Below are positions 5,817 through 12,226 of a DNA stretch of 12,949 bases, one piece after another; position 1 is the stretch's first letter, and every line of letters starts with the position of its first letter. Below the pieces are notes generated by a model. It was not told the origin of the DNA and made no database searches. It saw nothing but the letters and a program-made list of their open reading frames with translations. The stretch lies in NCBI GenBank assembly GCA_030690025.1, contig JAUYDJ010000241.1, positions 1 through 12,949 on the forward strand, written 5' to 3'. The position numbers and the translations under genes were made by a program. Origin of the DNA: Chloroflexota bacterium. GTDB lineage: Bacteria; Chloroflexota; Dehalococcoidia; Dehalococcoidales; JAUYDJ01.

Positions 5817-7418
5817 TTAGTCGCACTTCTTTGCCTTCTTTTTGGAAACCAGGAATGCCGCTATTGATTTGTCAATGATGTCGCCACTAGCCGCTATGGT
5901 CTCGACCCAAGGTTTCATTTCATCTAAGGGTAGAAGTGAGGTGGCATAAAGAACCGCTCTTTTGTCCCACGGTCCCAATACGTTCATATTATCACGACAA
6001 CTTCTGACCCAAGTTGTATCTTTTTGCCGTAGGGCAATGAGGGCTCGTCCTCTATCAGAAAGGATACTGTCATATTTCATTGATAGGCCGATATTGTTGA
6101 AACATTCATTCTGCAGTAAGTGTGAGACCCACAAGTTAATGAATGGAAGCTTCATGTAGAAAAAGGAAACAAGTTCTTCGAACTTAGCTTTGTTCTCTGC
6201 AACAGTTCTCTGGTTAATGACGGCATTTAGATAGATTACAGCCTCCCTAATTACGGGGCGTATGCTATAAAAACTGTCCAGCACTAGTGGAACTATACTG
6301 CGTATGCGGTATCTGCGCGATTGACGGAGTACATGTCTTAACAATGCGTAGTCCCTAGGGGATGTTGACACTGCCTTCGCAAATAGTTCGTAGTAAGTTG
6401 ACGAAAGAAGCTCAAATTGTTGTTCACTCAGTATCTTCGAAAGGGTTTCCTCATATGCCTCACCGTAGTCGAAATCTTCACTATACGGAGGCAAATTGTC
6501 GATTAATTCCTGCATTTTCTCATTGGTAAGTTGATCGGCTTTGGCAAGCAAAGCGGTAGTCGCCTGTTTCTTTTCATCGGTCATATACTGCTCACGGAAA
6601 TCTTTAACTGTTAAAATTTTCGTTTTTTCACCTGAGAACACAAGCCGATGATATGTGTATAGATAAAGAGTTAGTTCGTGAAGAGTCTTTATTGCGTCCT
6701 CAAACTTATCAAAAAAAATTCTAATATCATCTACGTATCGAACAAAATCGCTGGTATAATTGAAAATCTTTTTGTCAATGCTGCCCATGACCAGTTCAGA
6801 GAGTATTGTGCTAGGAGCGGGTCCGACCGGTATGCCCCGAGAAGTCCTTACATTAAGAGATAATAGGAAATTATGAATTGCTTTTGCCTGTTCATCATAG
6901 GCACCGTTTCCGGCTTCTACAATCAGGTTATTAATACGGTGTGTGTAGATTTGGTTGTAAAAATCGGTTATGTCCGCAATTATTACAAATCCTTTCTCAA
7001 ATGTCTTTGCAAGTTCCTGTGTCCTTGAAAGGAACGTATCCCATCCGGTATCGTTGGAAAAAAAGGAACCTTCTAGGTCAGGCTTGATTCTATAAGAGCA
7101 GACTATTTTCTCAGATTCCGGTATACGATATTGCTCAATAACCTCACAGACCTCTCGGACAAGTGAAGTGTATATGAAAGAATCAATAGGGTCGAGTTGG
7201 TGTACTATGCGAAAGTTGCCGTTTGGTTTGGGCGCTAGGTTAATCATGGGCGATTTAGGTTGATATGCATCTAGATCCAATGACAACAAGTATTTTTTCA
7301 CTTCTAGCCAATTGTGAGATATTGCGGCAATTTCGAAAAGCTTAGGATAAAAATCACTATGAGAGTATTTTTGAAGGTGTTTAAGTGACCATTCTAGATA
7401 GTTCTCTTTCAACTTCAT
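5817..7418 (-). CDS. Standalone reverse transcriptase, UG/Abi-like candidate defence protein
   Basis: The ATG at 7418 has GGGGG 8 nt upstream and is preferred over the adjacent TTG at 7421, giving 533 residues. Reverse transcriptase blocks are clear. NFRIVHQLDPIDSFIYT is at about 69-84; the ADITDFY block (motif A) puts catalytic Asp149 and Phe153 together; RGIPVGPAPS (194-203) precedes the ELVMGSID helix. FVRYVDDIRIF gives the catalytic YVDD at 228-231, and GEKTKIL lies at 263-269. Residues 280-533 have no maturase or endonuclease motif and read as a run of amphipathic helices, compatible with the HEAT-like alpha-repeat region of AbiA/AbiK/Abi-P2 and other UG reverse transcriptases. No group II intron domains V/VI or partner protein genes were seen nearby. 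The gene is plainly more AT-rich than its neighbours, suggesting transfer. Reverse transcriptase: sure. Phage defence: inference. Group number: not assignable by eye. Confidence 0.88.
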   Translation of the reverse strand: MKLKENYLEWSLKHLQKYSHSDFYPKLFEIAAISHNWLEVKKYLLSLDLDAYQPKSPMINLAPKPNGNFRIVHQLDPIDSFIYTSLVREVCEVIEQYRIPESEKIVCSYRIKPDLEGSFFSNDTGWDTFLSRTQELAKTFEKGFVIIADITDFYNQIYTHRINNLIVEAGNGAYDEQAKAIHNFLLSLNVRTSRGIPVGPAPSTILSELVMGSIDKKIFNYTSDFVRYVDDIRIFFDKFEDAIKTLHELTLYLYTYHRLVFSGEKTKILTVKDFREQYMTDEKKQATTALLAKADQLTNEKMQELIDNLPPYSEDFDYGEAYEETLSKILSEQQFELLSSTYYELFAKAVSTSPRDYALLRHVLRQSRRYRIRSIVPLVLDSFYSIRPVIREAVIYLNAVINQRTVAENKAKFEELVSFFYMKLPFINLWVSHLLQNECFNNIGLSMKYDSILSDRGRALIALRQKDTTWVRSCRDNMNVLGPWDKRAVLYATSLLPLDEMKPWVETIAASGDIIDKSIAAFLVSKKKAKKCD

Positions 7419-7459
7419 CAAATTTGCCCCCTACATCCGAAAGATAACATTTTGGATTA

Positions 7460-7488
7460 AGTTTACATCCATGTCGCCTGTTAATCAA
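7460..7488 (-). promoter_or_regulatory. Candidate promoter of the reverse transcriptase gene
   Basis: On the minus strand TTGATT (7488-7483), a 17-nt spacer and TAAACT (7465-7460) each match 4 of 6 consensus bases, placing a start about 35 nt before the ATG at 7418. An alternative -35, TTGACC (7508-7503), pairs only with the weak GATTAA. Two direct GGTCA repeats (7503 and 7513, plus-strand wording) lie just upstream. Confidence 0.4.
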
Positions 7489-7532
7489 TAGCATAATTGG
7501 ACTGGTCAACACAGGTCAGTGGTTTACGCATA

Positions 7533-7570
7533 AAATTGGTTTCAGGGCGGAAATGCAAAAGCCCCAATTT
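7533..7570. other. Inverted repeat upstream of the reverse transcriptase
   Basis: AAATTGG (7533-7539) pairs with CCAATTT (7564-7570). Inside, GGC (7546-7548) pairs with GCC (7561-7563), leaving a one-sided bulge and a 12-nt A-rich loop. It lies about 115 nt before the reverse transcriptase start. It could belong to a non-coding RNA, a transposon end or a weak minus-strand terminator (CCAATTTTAT follows on that strand). Confidence 0.35.
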
Positions 7571-7597
7571 GCCCGTACCCACGCCTCTTGCTATAAT
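7569..7597 (+). promoter_or_regulatory. Predicted plus-strand promoter with extended -10
   Basis: TTGCCC (7569-7574) is 17 nt before a perfect TATAAT (7592-7597). The latter is preceded by TGC, giving an extended -10. It points at the transposase fragment and the M48 protease gene and is the only good promoter between the reverse transcriptase and the protease. Confidence 0.5.
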
Positions 7598-7669
7598 TAG
7601 TTTCAGACTTTGGGTGATTGGATTCGCTCACCTGGCGCGCGTTCCGGTTTTCCCCTGTGGCTAGATTGA

Positions 7670-7816
7670 AGGAGTGTTGATGCCCTCGTCGCGGCTATCC
7701 TGGAATACCTGGAAGCCAACAATGCTGACCCTAAACCATTCGTCTGGACGGCTTCTGTGAGAACTATTCTTTCCAAGGTCAAGCGAGCTAACGAAGTGTT
7801 AGAGACACTACACTAG
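7670..7816 (+). pseudogene. IS630-family transposase, C-terminal fragment
   Basis: The frame from 7670 to the TAG at 7814-7816 encodes 48 residues: RSVDALVAAILEYLEANNAD, then PKPFVWTASVRTILSKVKRANEVLETLH. The RSV-x-AL-x-x-I opening and the NxxPKPFVWT segment are the C-terminal end of IS630/Tc1-like transposases, which cut and paste at TA. The catalytic DDE residues and the rest of the enzyme are missing, and a stop (7667-7669) precedes the fragment. There is no start codon with a ribosome site, so it is a dead remnant. It ends 9 nt before the M48 gene; its stop codon overlaps that gene's ribosome binding site. Confidence 0.75.
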
Positions 7817-7825
7817 GAAGTGGTC

Positions 7826-9067
7826 ATGAATACTTTTGCCATAGTCATCCTGGCCGCTCTGAGCCTGGAGTATGTCCTCGAGCTGGCGGCTAACCTGCTG
7901 AACCTGAAAGCCCTGAAGCTTGATGTGCCACCGCCGCTGGAGGGTATATACCGTGCCGAAGACTACCGCAAGTCCCAGCAATACGTCCGCGTGACCACGC
8001 GCTTTGGCCTGGCCAGCAGTACCTTCACGCTGTTACTACTGCTGGCCTTCTGGTTTAGCGGCGGCTTCAACTACTTTGACCTGGTAGTCCGGGACTGGGG
8101 CTTTAGCCCGCTGGTAACCGGTCTGCTGTATATTGGCATATTGTTCCTCGCCTACAGCCTGATTATGTTACCCTTCAGCATCTATGCCACTTTCGTGATT
8201 GAGCAGCGTTTCGGCTTCAACCGCACTACGCCGCGGACGTTTATCCTGGACCGGGTGAAAGGACTGTGCCTGGCCGTAGTGCTGGGCGGGCCGCTGCTGG
8301 CTGCCTTGCTGGCCCTGTTCCAGTATGCCGGCGCTTACGCCTGGGTTTATGCCTGGGCTGCCGTCACCGTGTTCTCCCTCGCCACTCAGTATATCGCCCC
8401 CACCTGGATTATGCCGCTGTTCAACAAGTTCAAACCGATGGAGTCGGGCGAGCTGAAAGAAGCCATCCTCAAATACGCCGGGTCGGTCAATTTCCCGGTC
8501 AAAAATGTCTTGGTGATGGATGGCTCCCGCCGCTCCACCCGGTCGAACGCCTTCTTCACCGGGTTTGGCCGGAACAAGCGCATTGCCCTGTTCGATACGT
8601 TAATAGCGCAGCACACCGTCCCGGAGATGGTGGCCGTGCTGGCGCACGAAATCGGGCACTACAAGAAGAAGCATGTCCTGCAAGGGACTATCATCGGTAT
8701 CCTGCACACCGGCCTGCTGCTGTTCCTGCTGTCGCTGTTCCTGGGCAGTCCGGGCCTGTATCAGGCCTTCTACCTGGCCCAGCCGTCGGTCTACGCCGGG
8801 CTGCTGTTTTTCGGGCTGCTATATACCCCGCTGGAACTGGTGCTGTCCATAGTGATGCAGATAGTCTCGCGGAAGAACGAGTACGCCGCCGACCGTTTTG
8901 CCGCCGAGACCATCGCCGAGCCAGCCAGCATGGTCGATGCCTTGAAGAAGCTCTCCGCCACCAACCTGTCTAACCTGACGCCCCACCCCTTCTACGTTTT
9001 CCTGAACTACTCACACCCGCCTCTGCTGCAGCGGGTGCAGGCCATCCGGAGCGTAAAGCTCGGTTGA
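7826..9067 (+). CDS. M48 family Ste24-like integral membrane zinc metalloprotease
   Basis: The ATG at 7826 is preferred over a GTG at 7820 because AGGAAG (7815-7820) stands 5 nt before it; the product has 413 residues. It matches CAAX-protease/Ste24 architecture: N-terminal membrane helix, the FVIEQRFGFNRTTPRTFILDRVKG loop region, several hydrophobic helices, then a cytoplasmic-side catalytic site. HEIGH (274-278) supplies the two zinc histidines and Glu275 as base. NEYAADRFA supplies the third ligand, Glu352, with Asp356. SNAFFTGFG before HEIGH and HPFYVFLNYSHPPLLQR near the C-terminus are family signatures. Bacteria lack CAAX prenylation, so general membrane-protein quality control or peptide cleavage is more likely; the substrate is unknown. 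Its leader is transposase remnant and not an ordinary upstream region, so expression may come from the promoter at 7569. Confidence 0.93.
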   Translation: MNTFAIVILAALSLEYVLELAANLLNLKALKLDVPPPLEGIYRAEDYRKSQQYVRVTTRFGLASSTFTLLLLLAFWFSGGFNYFDLVVRDWGFSPLVTGLLYIGILFLAYSLIMLPFSIYATFVIEQRFGFNRTTPRTFILDRVKGLCLAVVLGGPLLAALLALFQYAGAYAWVYAWAAVTVFSLATQYIAPTWIMPLFNKFKPMESGELKEAILKYAGSVNFPVKNVLVMDGSRRSTRSNAFFTGFGRNKRIALFDTLIAQHTVPEMVAVLAHEIGHYKKKHVLQGTIIGILHTGLLLFLLSLFLGSPGLYQAFYLAQPSVYAGLLFFGLLYTPLELVLSIVMQIVSRKNEYAADRFAAETIAEPASMVDALKKLSATNLSNLTPHPFYVFLNYSHPPLLQRVQAIRSVKLG

Positions 9068-9118
9068 CCACTCCCACCACCCAGGTCAGTTCCCCACGTT
9101 AACGGCTTCTCACCTCGC

Positions 9119-9124
9119 TATGAT
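9119..9124 (+). promoter_or_regulatory. Possible -10 box before the GT2-GtrA gene
   Basis: TATGAT lies 24 nt upstream of the ATG at 9149 with no convincing -35. The expected transcript would have a leader of fewer than 20 nt. The ATG is preceded by ACGGTTA and no Shine-Dalgarno motif, so near-leaderless initiation is possible. Confidence 0.25.
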
Positions 9125-9148
9125 AAAATAAGTATCGGCTAACGGTTA

Positions 9149-10213
9149 ATGGATATTTCAATTATCGTACCGACGTATAACGAAAAGGACAGCCTATCGC
9201 AACTGGTCGAGGAGCTGCACCGCGCCCTCTCCGGCCATAGCTACGAGATTATCGTGGTGGACGACAGCAGCAGTGACGGCACTGCGGAGCTGGCCCTGGC
9301 CTTATCTCAAAAATACCCAGTCAAGCTAATTAGCCGTAAGAATAAGCGGGGACTAGCCTCGGCGGTGGTTGACGGACTGGAGCAAGCCCAGGGTAAGCTC
9401 ATCGGCGTGATGGACGCCGACCTGCAGCACCCTCCCGAGGTTATGTCCGGGCTAGTGCGCGAGATAGAGGCCGGCGCCGACCTGGCCATTGCTAGCCGGC
9501 ACGTGGAGACCGGCGGCAGCGAGGGTTGGAGCCTGACACGGCGGGCGGTGTCCAGAGGGGCGATATTCCTGGCTCATCTTTTCCTGCCCTCGACGCGTAG
9601 CATTCGCGACCCCATGTCCGGCTTCTTTTTATTCCGCAGAGAAGCGGTGCGCCGCGCCGATTTACGGCCAATCGGCTACAAGATTCTGCTGGAGGTACTG
9701 AACGCGGGCCAGTTCCAGAAAACAGTCGAGGTGCCCTATACCTTTAGAGCCAGGAGCCGCGGTGAAAGCAAGCTGCGCCTCCGCCAGCAGGCAGACTACC
9801 TGGCCCATATCTACAGCCTGATGCGCCGGAACGGGGAACTACTGCGGTTCGCCAAATTCTGCCTGGTGGGTCTGAGCGGCGTGGTGGTGAATATGGGCCT
9901 GCTGTGGCTGCTGACCGAGTTTGCCGGCCTGTTCTACCTGGCTTCTGCCGCCATAAGCATCGAGACCTCCATCATCACCAACTTTACTCTGGATGACTAT
10001 TTTACCTTTCCCGACCGGCGCCGCGCCGGCCACTTCCGGACACGAATCCTGAAGTTCAACGCCGTCAGCCTGGCCGGGCTAACCATCAATCTGGGCATTC
10101 TCTGGCTGCTGACCTCGGTCTTCGGCATATACTACCTTTTGTCTAACATTGTTGGTATAGCCGTAGTTACCCTGTGGAACTACCTCTTGAATTCCTGGTG
10201 GACATGGAAATAA
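9149..10213 (+). CDS. Dolichol-phosphate-mannose-synthase-like GT2 fused to a GtrA domain
   Basis: The protein has 354 residues. Residues 1-230 are a GT2 glycosyltransferase: ISIIVPTYNEKDSL at the N-terminus, EIIVVDDSSSDGT (33-45), RGLASAVVDGL, and the metal/nucleotide DAD at 89-91 followed by LQHPPE. DPMSGFFLFRREAV and the RSRGESKL loop (203-209) are typical of polyprenyl-phosphate mannose or glucose synthases. Residues 233-354 form a GtrA-type module of four membrane helices beginning RFAKFCLVGLSGVVVNMG and ending in NYLLNSWWTWK. Such fusions make a lipid-linked sugar from GDP-mannose (or UDP-glucose) and polyprenyl phosphate at the membrane. GtrA domains are thought to help move the lipid-linked sugar across. 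The next gene overlaps this one by 10 nt and encodes a PMT-type transferase that uses such donors, so mannose is the favoured sugar. Confidence 0.92.
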   Translation: MDISIIVPTYNEKDSLSQLVEELHRALSGHSYEIIVVDDSSSDGTAELALALSQKYPVKLISRKNKRGLASAVVDGLEQAQGKLIGVMDADLQHPPEVMSGLVREIEAGADLAIASRHVETGGSEGWSLTRRAVSRGAIFLAHLFLPSTRSIRDPMSGFFLFRREAVRRADLRPIGYKILLEVLNAGQFQKTVEVPYTFRARSRGESKLRLRQQADYLAHIYSLMRRNGELLRFAKFCLVGLSGVVVNMGLLWLLTEFAGLFYLASAAISIETSIITNFTLDDYFTFPDRRRAGHFRTRILKFNAVSLAGLTINLGILWLLTSVFGIYYLLSNIVGIAVVTLWNYLLNSWWTWK

Positions 10214-11391
10214 TACGCCGGATACCGCCGCTCCTCAGGAAATGGGAGTATACCTGGCTCTGCCTGCTGGTGATAATCGTGCTCGGCCTGCACTTCGCCA
10301 TCATCAACCAGCCGGCGCAGCCTGTTTTCGACGAATACTACTACACCGCCGATGCCCGGTCGTTTCTGCAGGGGGAAGGCAAGCTCCGCGCCGAGCATCC
10401 GCCGCTGGGCCAGCTGCTCATCATATCCGGTACGCTCATATTCGGCGATAATCCCTTCGGCTGGCGCTTTGTGCCGGTGGTATTCAGCGCAGCCGGCGTG
10501 GTGCTCTTTTACCTTATCTGCCGCCGCCTTGAGATGTCGCGGCGGGCTGGCTGGCTGGCCACTTTCCTGCTGTCGCTGGAGAACATGAGCTTCGTCCAGG
10601 GCAGCGTGGCCATGCTCGATGTTTTTACCGTGACGTTCATGCTGCTCGGGTTCTGGCTGTATCTCCGGGGTAACTACATACCGTCGGGGGCAGTGCTGAC
10701 CCTGAGTACGCTGACCAAGCTGACCGGCATCCTGGCCTTTCCGGTCATCCTGGTGCACTGGCTGCTGACCAAACGACCGCAACCGGTCAAATTGGTGGCC
10801 TCACTGGTCGTTGCCTATGCCGGCTTCTGGCTGCTGCTGCCGCTGCTGGACTTTGCCGTCATCGGTCAGTTCGATAACCCGGTTACCCGGGTGCTGCTCA
10901 TGTTTACCCAGGGCAACACGCTTACCTTTACCGCCTTCCCGTCGGGCCTGGCTACCCGACCCTGGGACTGGCTGCTGCGCCCGCAGTTCGGTATTCATCC
11001 CGCCGGGTCGCATTACATGTGGACTATCAGCTTTGGCGTCTGGGCGCTGATTATCCCAACCACGGTGTATTTGCTCGTCCGGGCCATAAAGGGCAACCGC
11101 GCCGCGCTATTTGCCACCCTGTGGTTTGCCGGCACTTACCTGTTGTGGATACCGACGGTGTTGGTCACGCAGCGGCTTACCTATATCCACTACTTCTACC
11201 CGGCTATCGGCGCGGTCTGCCTGGGGCTGGGACTGGGATTTTCGCAGCTACTCGATTTATGGCACACCAGAAAACTACGCTGGACGGCCATTGCCATAGT
11301 CTCACTCTTTTTGCTGTCCCACGTGGTAATTTTCGCCGCCATGTCGCCATTACCCACATGGAAGCTGCTGTTTTTCAACTACATCCAATAG
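10204..11391 (+). CDS. PMT-family (GT39-like) membrane mannosyltransferase
   Basis: The ATG at 10204 overlaps the preceding stop (10204-10213), implying coupling; an upstream GTG at 10174 would overlap further and is less likely. The 395 residues form about ten membrane helices. After helix 1 comes the large first outer loop with FDEYYYTADARSFL. Asp43-Glu44 in it correspond to the acidic pair of GT-C enzymes, and AEHPPLGQ (63-70) is the classic PMT motif. LTKLTGILAFPVILVHW and GSHYMWTISFG are further matches to dolichyl-phosphate-mannose protein mannosyltransferases. These enzymes take mannose from a polyprenyl-phosphate donor outside the cytoplasmic membrane and attach it to Ser/Thr of exported proteins. 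The acceptor could also be lipid or glycan. The donor is plausibly made by the preceding gene. Confidence 0.9.
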   Translation: MEIIRRIPPLLRKWEYTWLCLLVIIVLGLHFAIINQPAQPVFDEYYYTADARSFLQGEGKLRAEHPPLGQLLIISGTLIFGDNPFGWRFVPVVFSAAGVVLFYLICRRLEMSRRAGWLATFLLSLENMSFVQGSVAMLDVFTVTFMLLGFWLYLRGNYIPSGAVLTLSTLTKLTGILAFPVILVHWLLTKRPQPVKLVASLVVAYAGFWLLLPLLDFAVIGQFDNPVTRVLLMFTQGNTLTFTAFPSGLATRPWDWLLRPQFGIHPAGSHYMWTISFGVWALIIPTTVYLLVRAIKGNRAALFATLWFAGTYLLWIPTVLVTQRLTYIHYFYPAIGAVCLGLGLGFSQLLDLWHTRKLRWTAIAIVSLFLLSHVVIFAAMSPLPTWKLLFFNYIQ

Positions 11392-11482
11392 AGCCTCGCT
11401 TTTTCATTGGCCCACCCCGGGTAGAAAAACTCCCAGTCCTGATATCTAAATTCTAAGCAAATTCAAAATTAAAAACTCAAGA

Positions 11483-11575
11483 CTGTCATTGCGAGTCCCG
11501 ACAGGTCGGGGCGAAGCAATCTCTACGATTCATGTTTGGGATTGCTTCGGGCACTGCGTACCCTCGCAATGACAG
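11483..11575 (-). repeat. Palindromic MITE-like repeat, copy 3 (reverse orientation)
   Basis: The outer arms are CTGTCATTGCGAG (11483-11495) and CTCGCAATGACAG (11563-11575). The inner arms are GAAGCAATCTC (11513-11523) and the imperfect GGATTGCTTC (near 11540-11549). The TCCCGACAGGTCGGG hairpin here lies in the left half, so relative to copies 1 and 2 this copy is inverted. Apart from this repeat, the stretch 11392-11687 holds A-rich sequence and the thioesterase promoter; no gene was seen. Confidence 0.85.
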
Positions 11576-11641
11576 CACGACGACGATATCAAGGGAAAAG
11601 GTCAGGACTCACAGGTTGTTCCCTCAGTATAAGACCCGTCA

Positions 11642-11650
11642 TGGTATGAT
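11642..11650 (+). promoter_or_regulatory. Extended -10 promoter element of the thioesterase gene
   Basis: TGG followed by TATGAT (11645-11650) forms an extended -10, 37 nt upstream of the ATG at 11688. No good -35 is present at 17 nt, which extended -10 promoters tolerate. Confidence 0.4.
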
Positions 11651-11687
11651 ATAAGTGAATAGTTGAAGTGGCCCAGGAGGTAATCTT

Positions 11688-12170
11688 ATGCAGGCCAAAA
11701 AGAGCAAAGACAGCTCGGTTATCATGTCGCAGGTGATGACGCCGCAGGATGCCAACCTGGCCGGTAACGTCCACGGCGGCGTCATTATGAAGCTAATCGA
11801 TAACGCCGCCGGCGTGGTGGCTATGCGCCACGCGCAGACTAACGTAGTTACCGCCTCGGTAGACCGCATGGACTTTCATTTTCCCGTCTTTATAGGCGAC
11901 CTCGTCTGGTTCAAGGCCAGCGTGAACCTGGTTGGCCGTACTTCAATGGAAGTGGGGGTGCGCGCGGAGGCGGAAAACCTGAAGACCCGCGAGGTGCGCC
12001 ATACCGCCTCCGCCTACTTGACCCTGGTGGCCCTGGACGACAACGGGCGGCCGACGACTACCCCGCCGCTGATTCTGGAAACGGAGGACGAGATACGCCG
12101 CAACCGCGAAGCCGCCATCAGGCGGGCCGCCCGGCTCCGGGAAAGGGAAGCCAAGAAGCAAACGAGTTGA
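11688..12170 (+). CDS. Hotdog-fold acyl-CoA thioesterase (BACH/YciA-like)
   Basis: AGGAGG (11675-11680) is 7 nt before the ATG; the product has 160 residues, normal for a single-hotdog enzyme. The motif sequence DANLAGNVHGGVIMKLIDNAAG (21-42) contains the Asn27, His29-Gly-Gly and Asp38 arrangement of acyl-CoA hydrolases. VVTASVDRMDFHFPVFIGD (53-71) and GRTSMEVGVRAEAEN are the following strands. The enzyme would hydrolyse acyl-CoA to free acid and CoA in the cytoplasm as a multimer; preferred chain length cannot be read. The final 30 residues are strongly charged and helical (EDEIRRNREAAIRRAARLRE), a tail common in this group. It is preceded by its own promoter element and repeat copy 3, and followed after 56 nt by the DUF4213/DUF364 gene. 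Confidence 0.92.
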   Translation: MQAKKSKDSSVIMSQVMTPQDANLAGNVHGGVIMKLIDNAAGVVAMRHAQTNVVTASVDRMDFHFPVFIGDLVWFKASVNLVGRTSMEVGVRAEAENLKTREVRHTASAYLTLVALDDNGRPTTTPPLILETEDEIRRNREAAIRRAARLREREAKKQTS

Positions 12171-12182
12171 CGCTGACGCCTG

Positions 12183-12191
12183 TGTTATAAT
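12183..12191 (+). promoter_or_regulatory. Extended -10 promoter element of the DUF364 gene
   Basis: TGT plus a perfect TATAAT (12186-12191) gives an extended -10, 35 nt before the ATG at 12227. TTGACG (12167-12172) spans the thioesterase stop but is only 13 nt away, too close for a standard -35. Confidence 0.45.
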
Positions 12192-12226
12192 CAAGATGGT
12201 GGTAGTGAATCGAGGAGGTGGCGGCG

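Noticed and set aside
10180..10782. Minus-strand open frame opposite the PMT gene
   Set aside because: The product is rich in Gln, His and Glu with no fold features, and the plus strand has clear PMT motifs.
362..11575. CRISPR array suggested by repeated GTCATTGCGAG and GAAGCAATCTC units
   Set aside because: The units are inverted arms of isolated palindromes kilobases apart, with no regular spacers and no cas gene.
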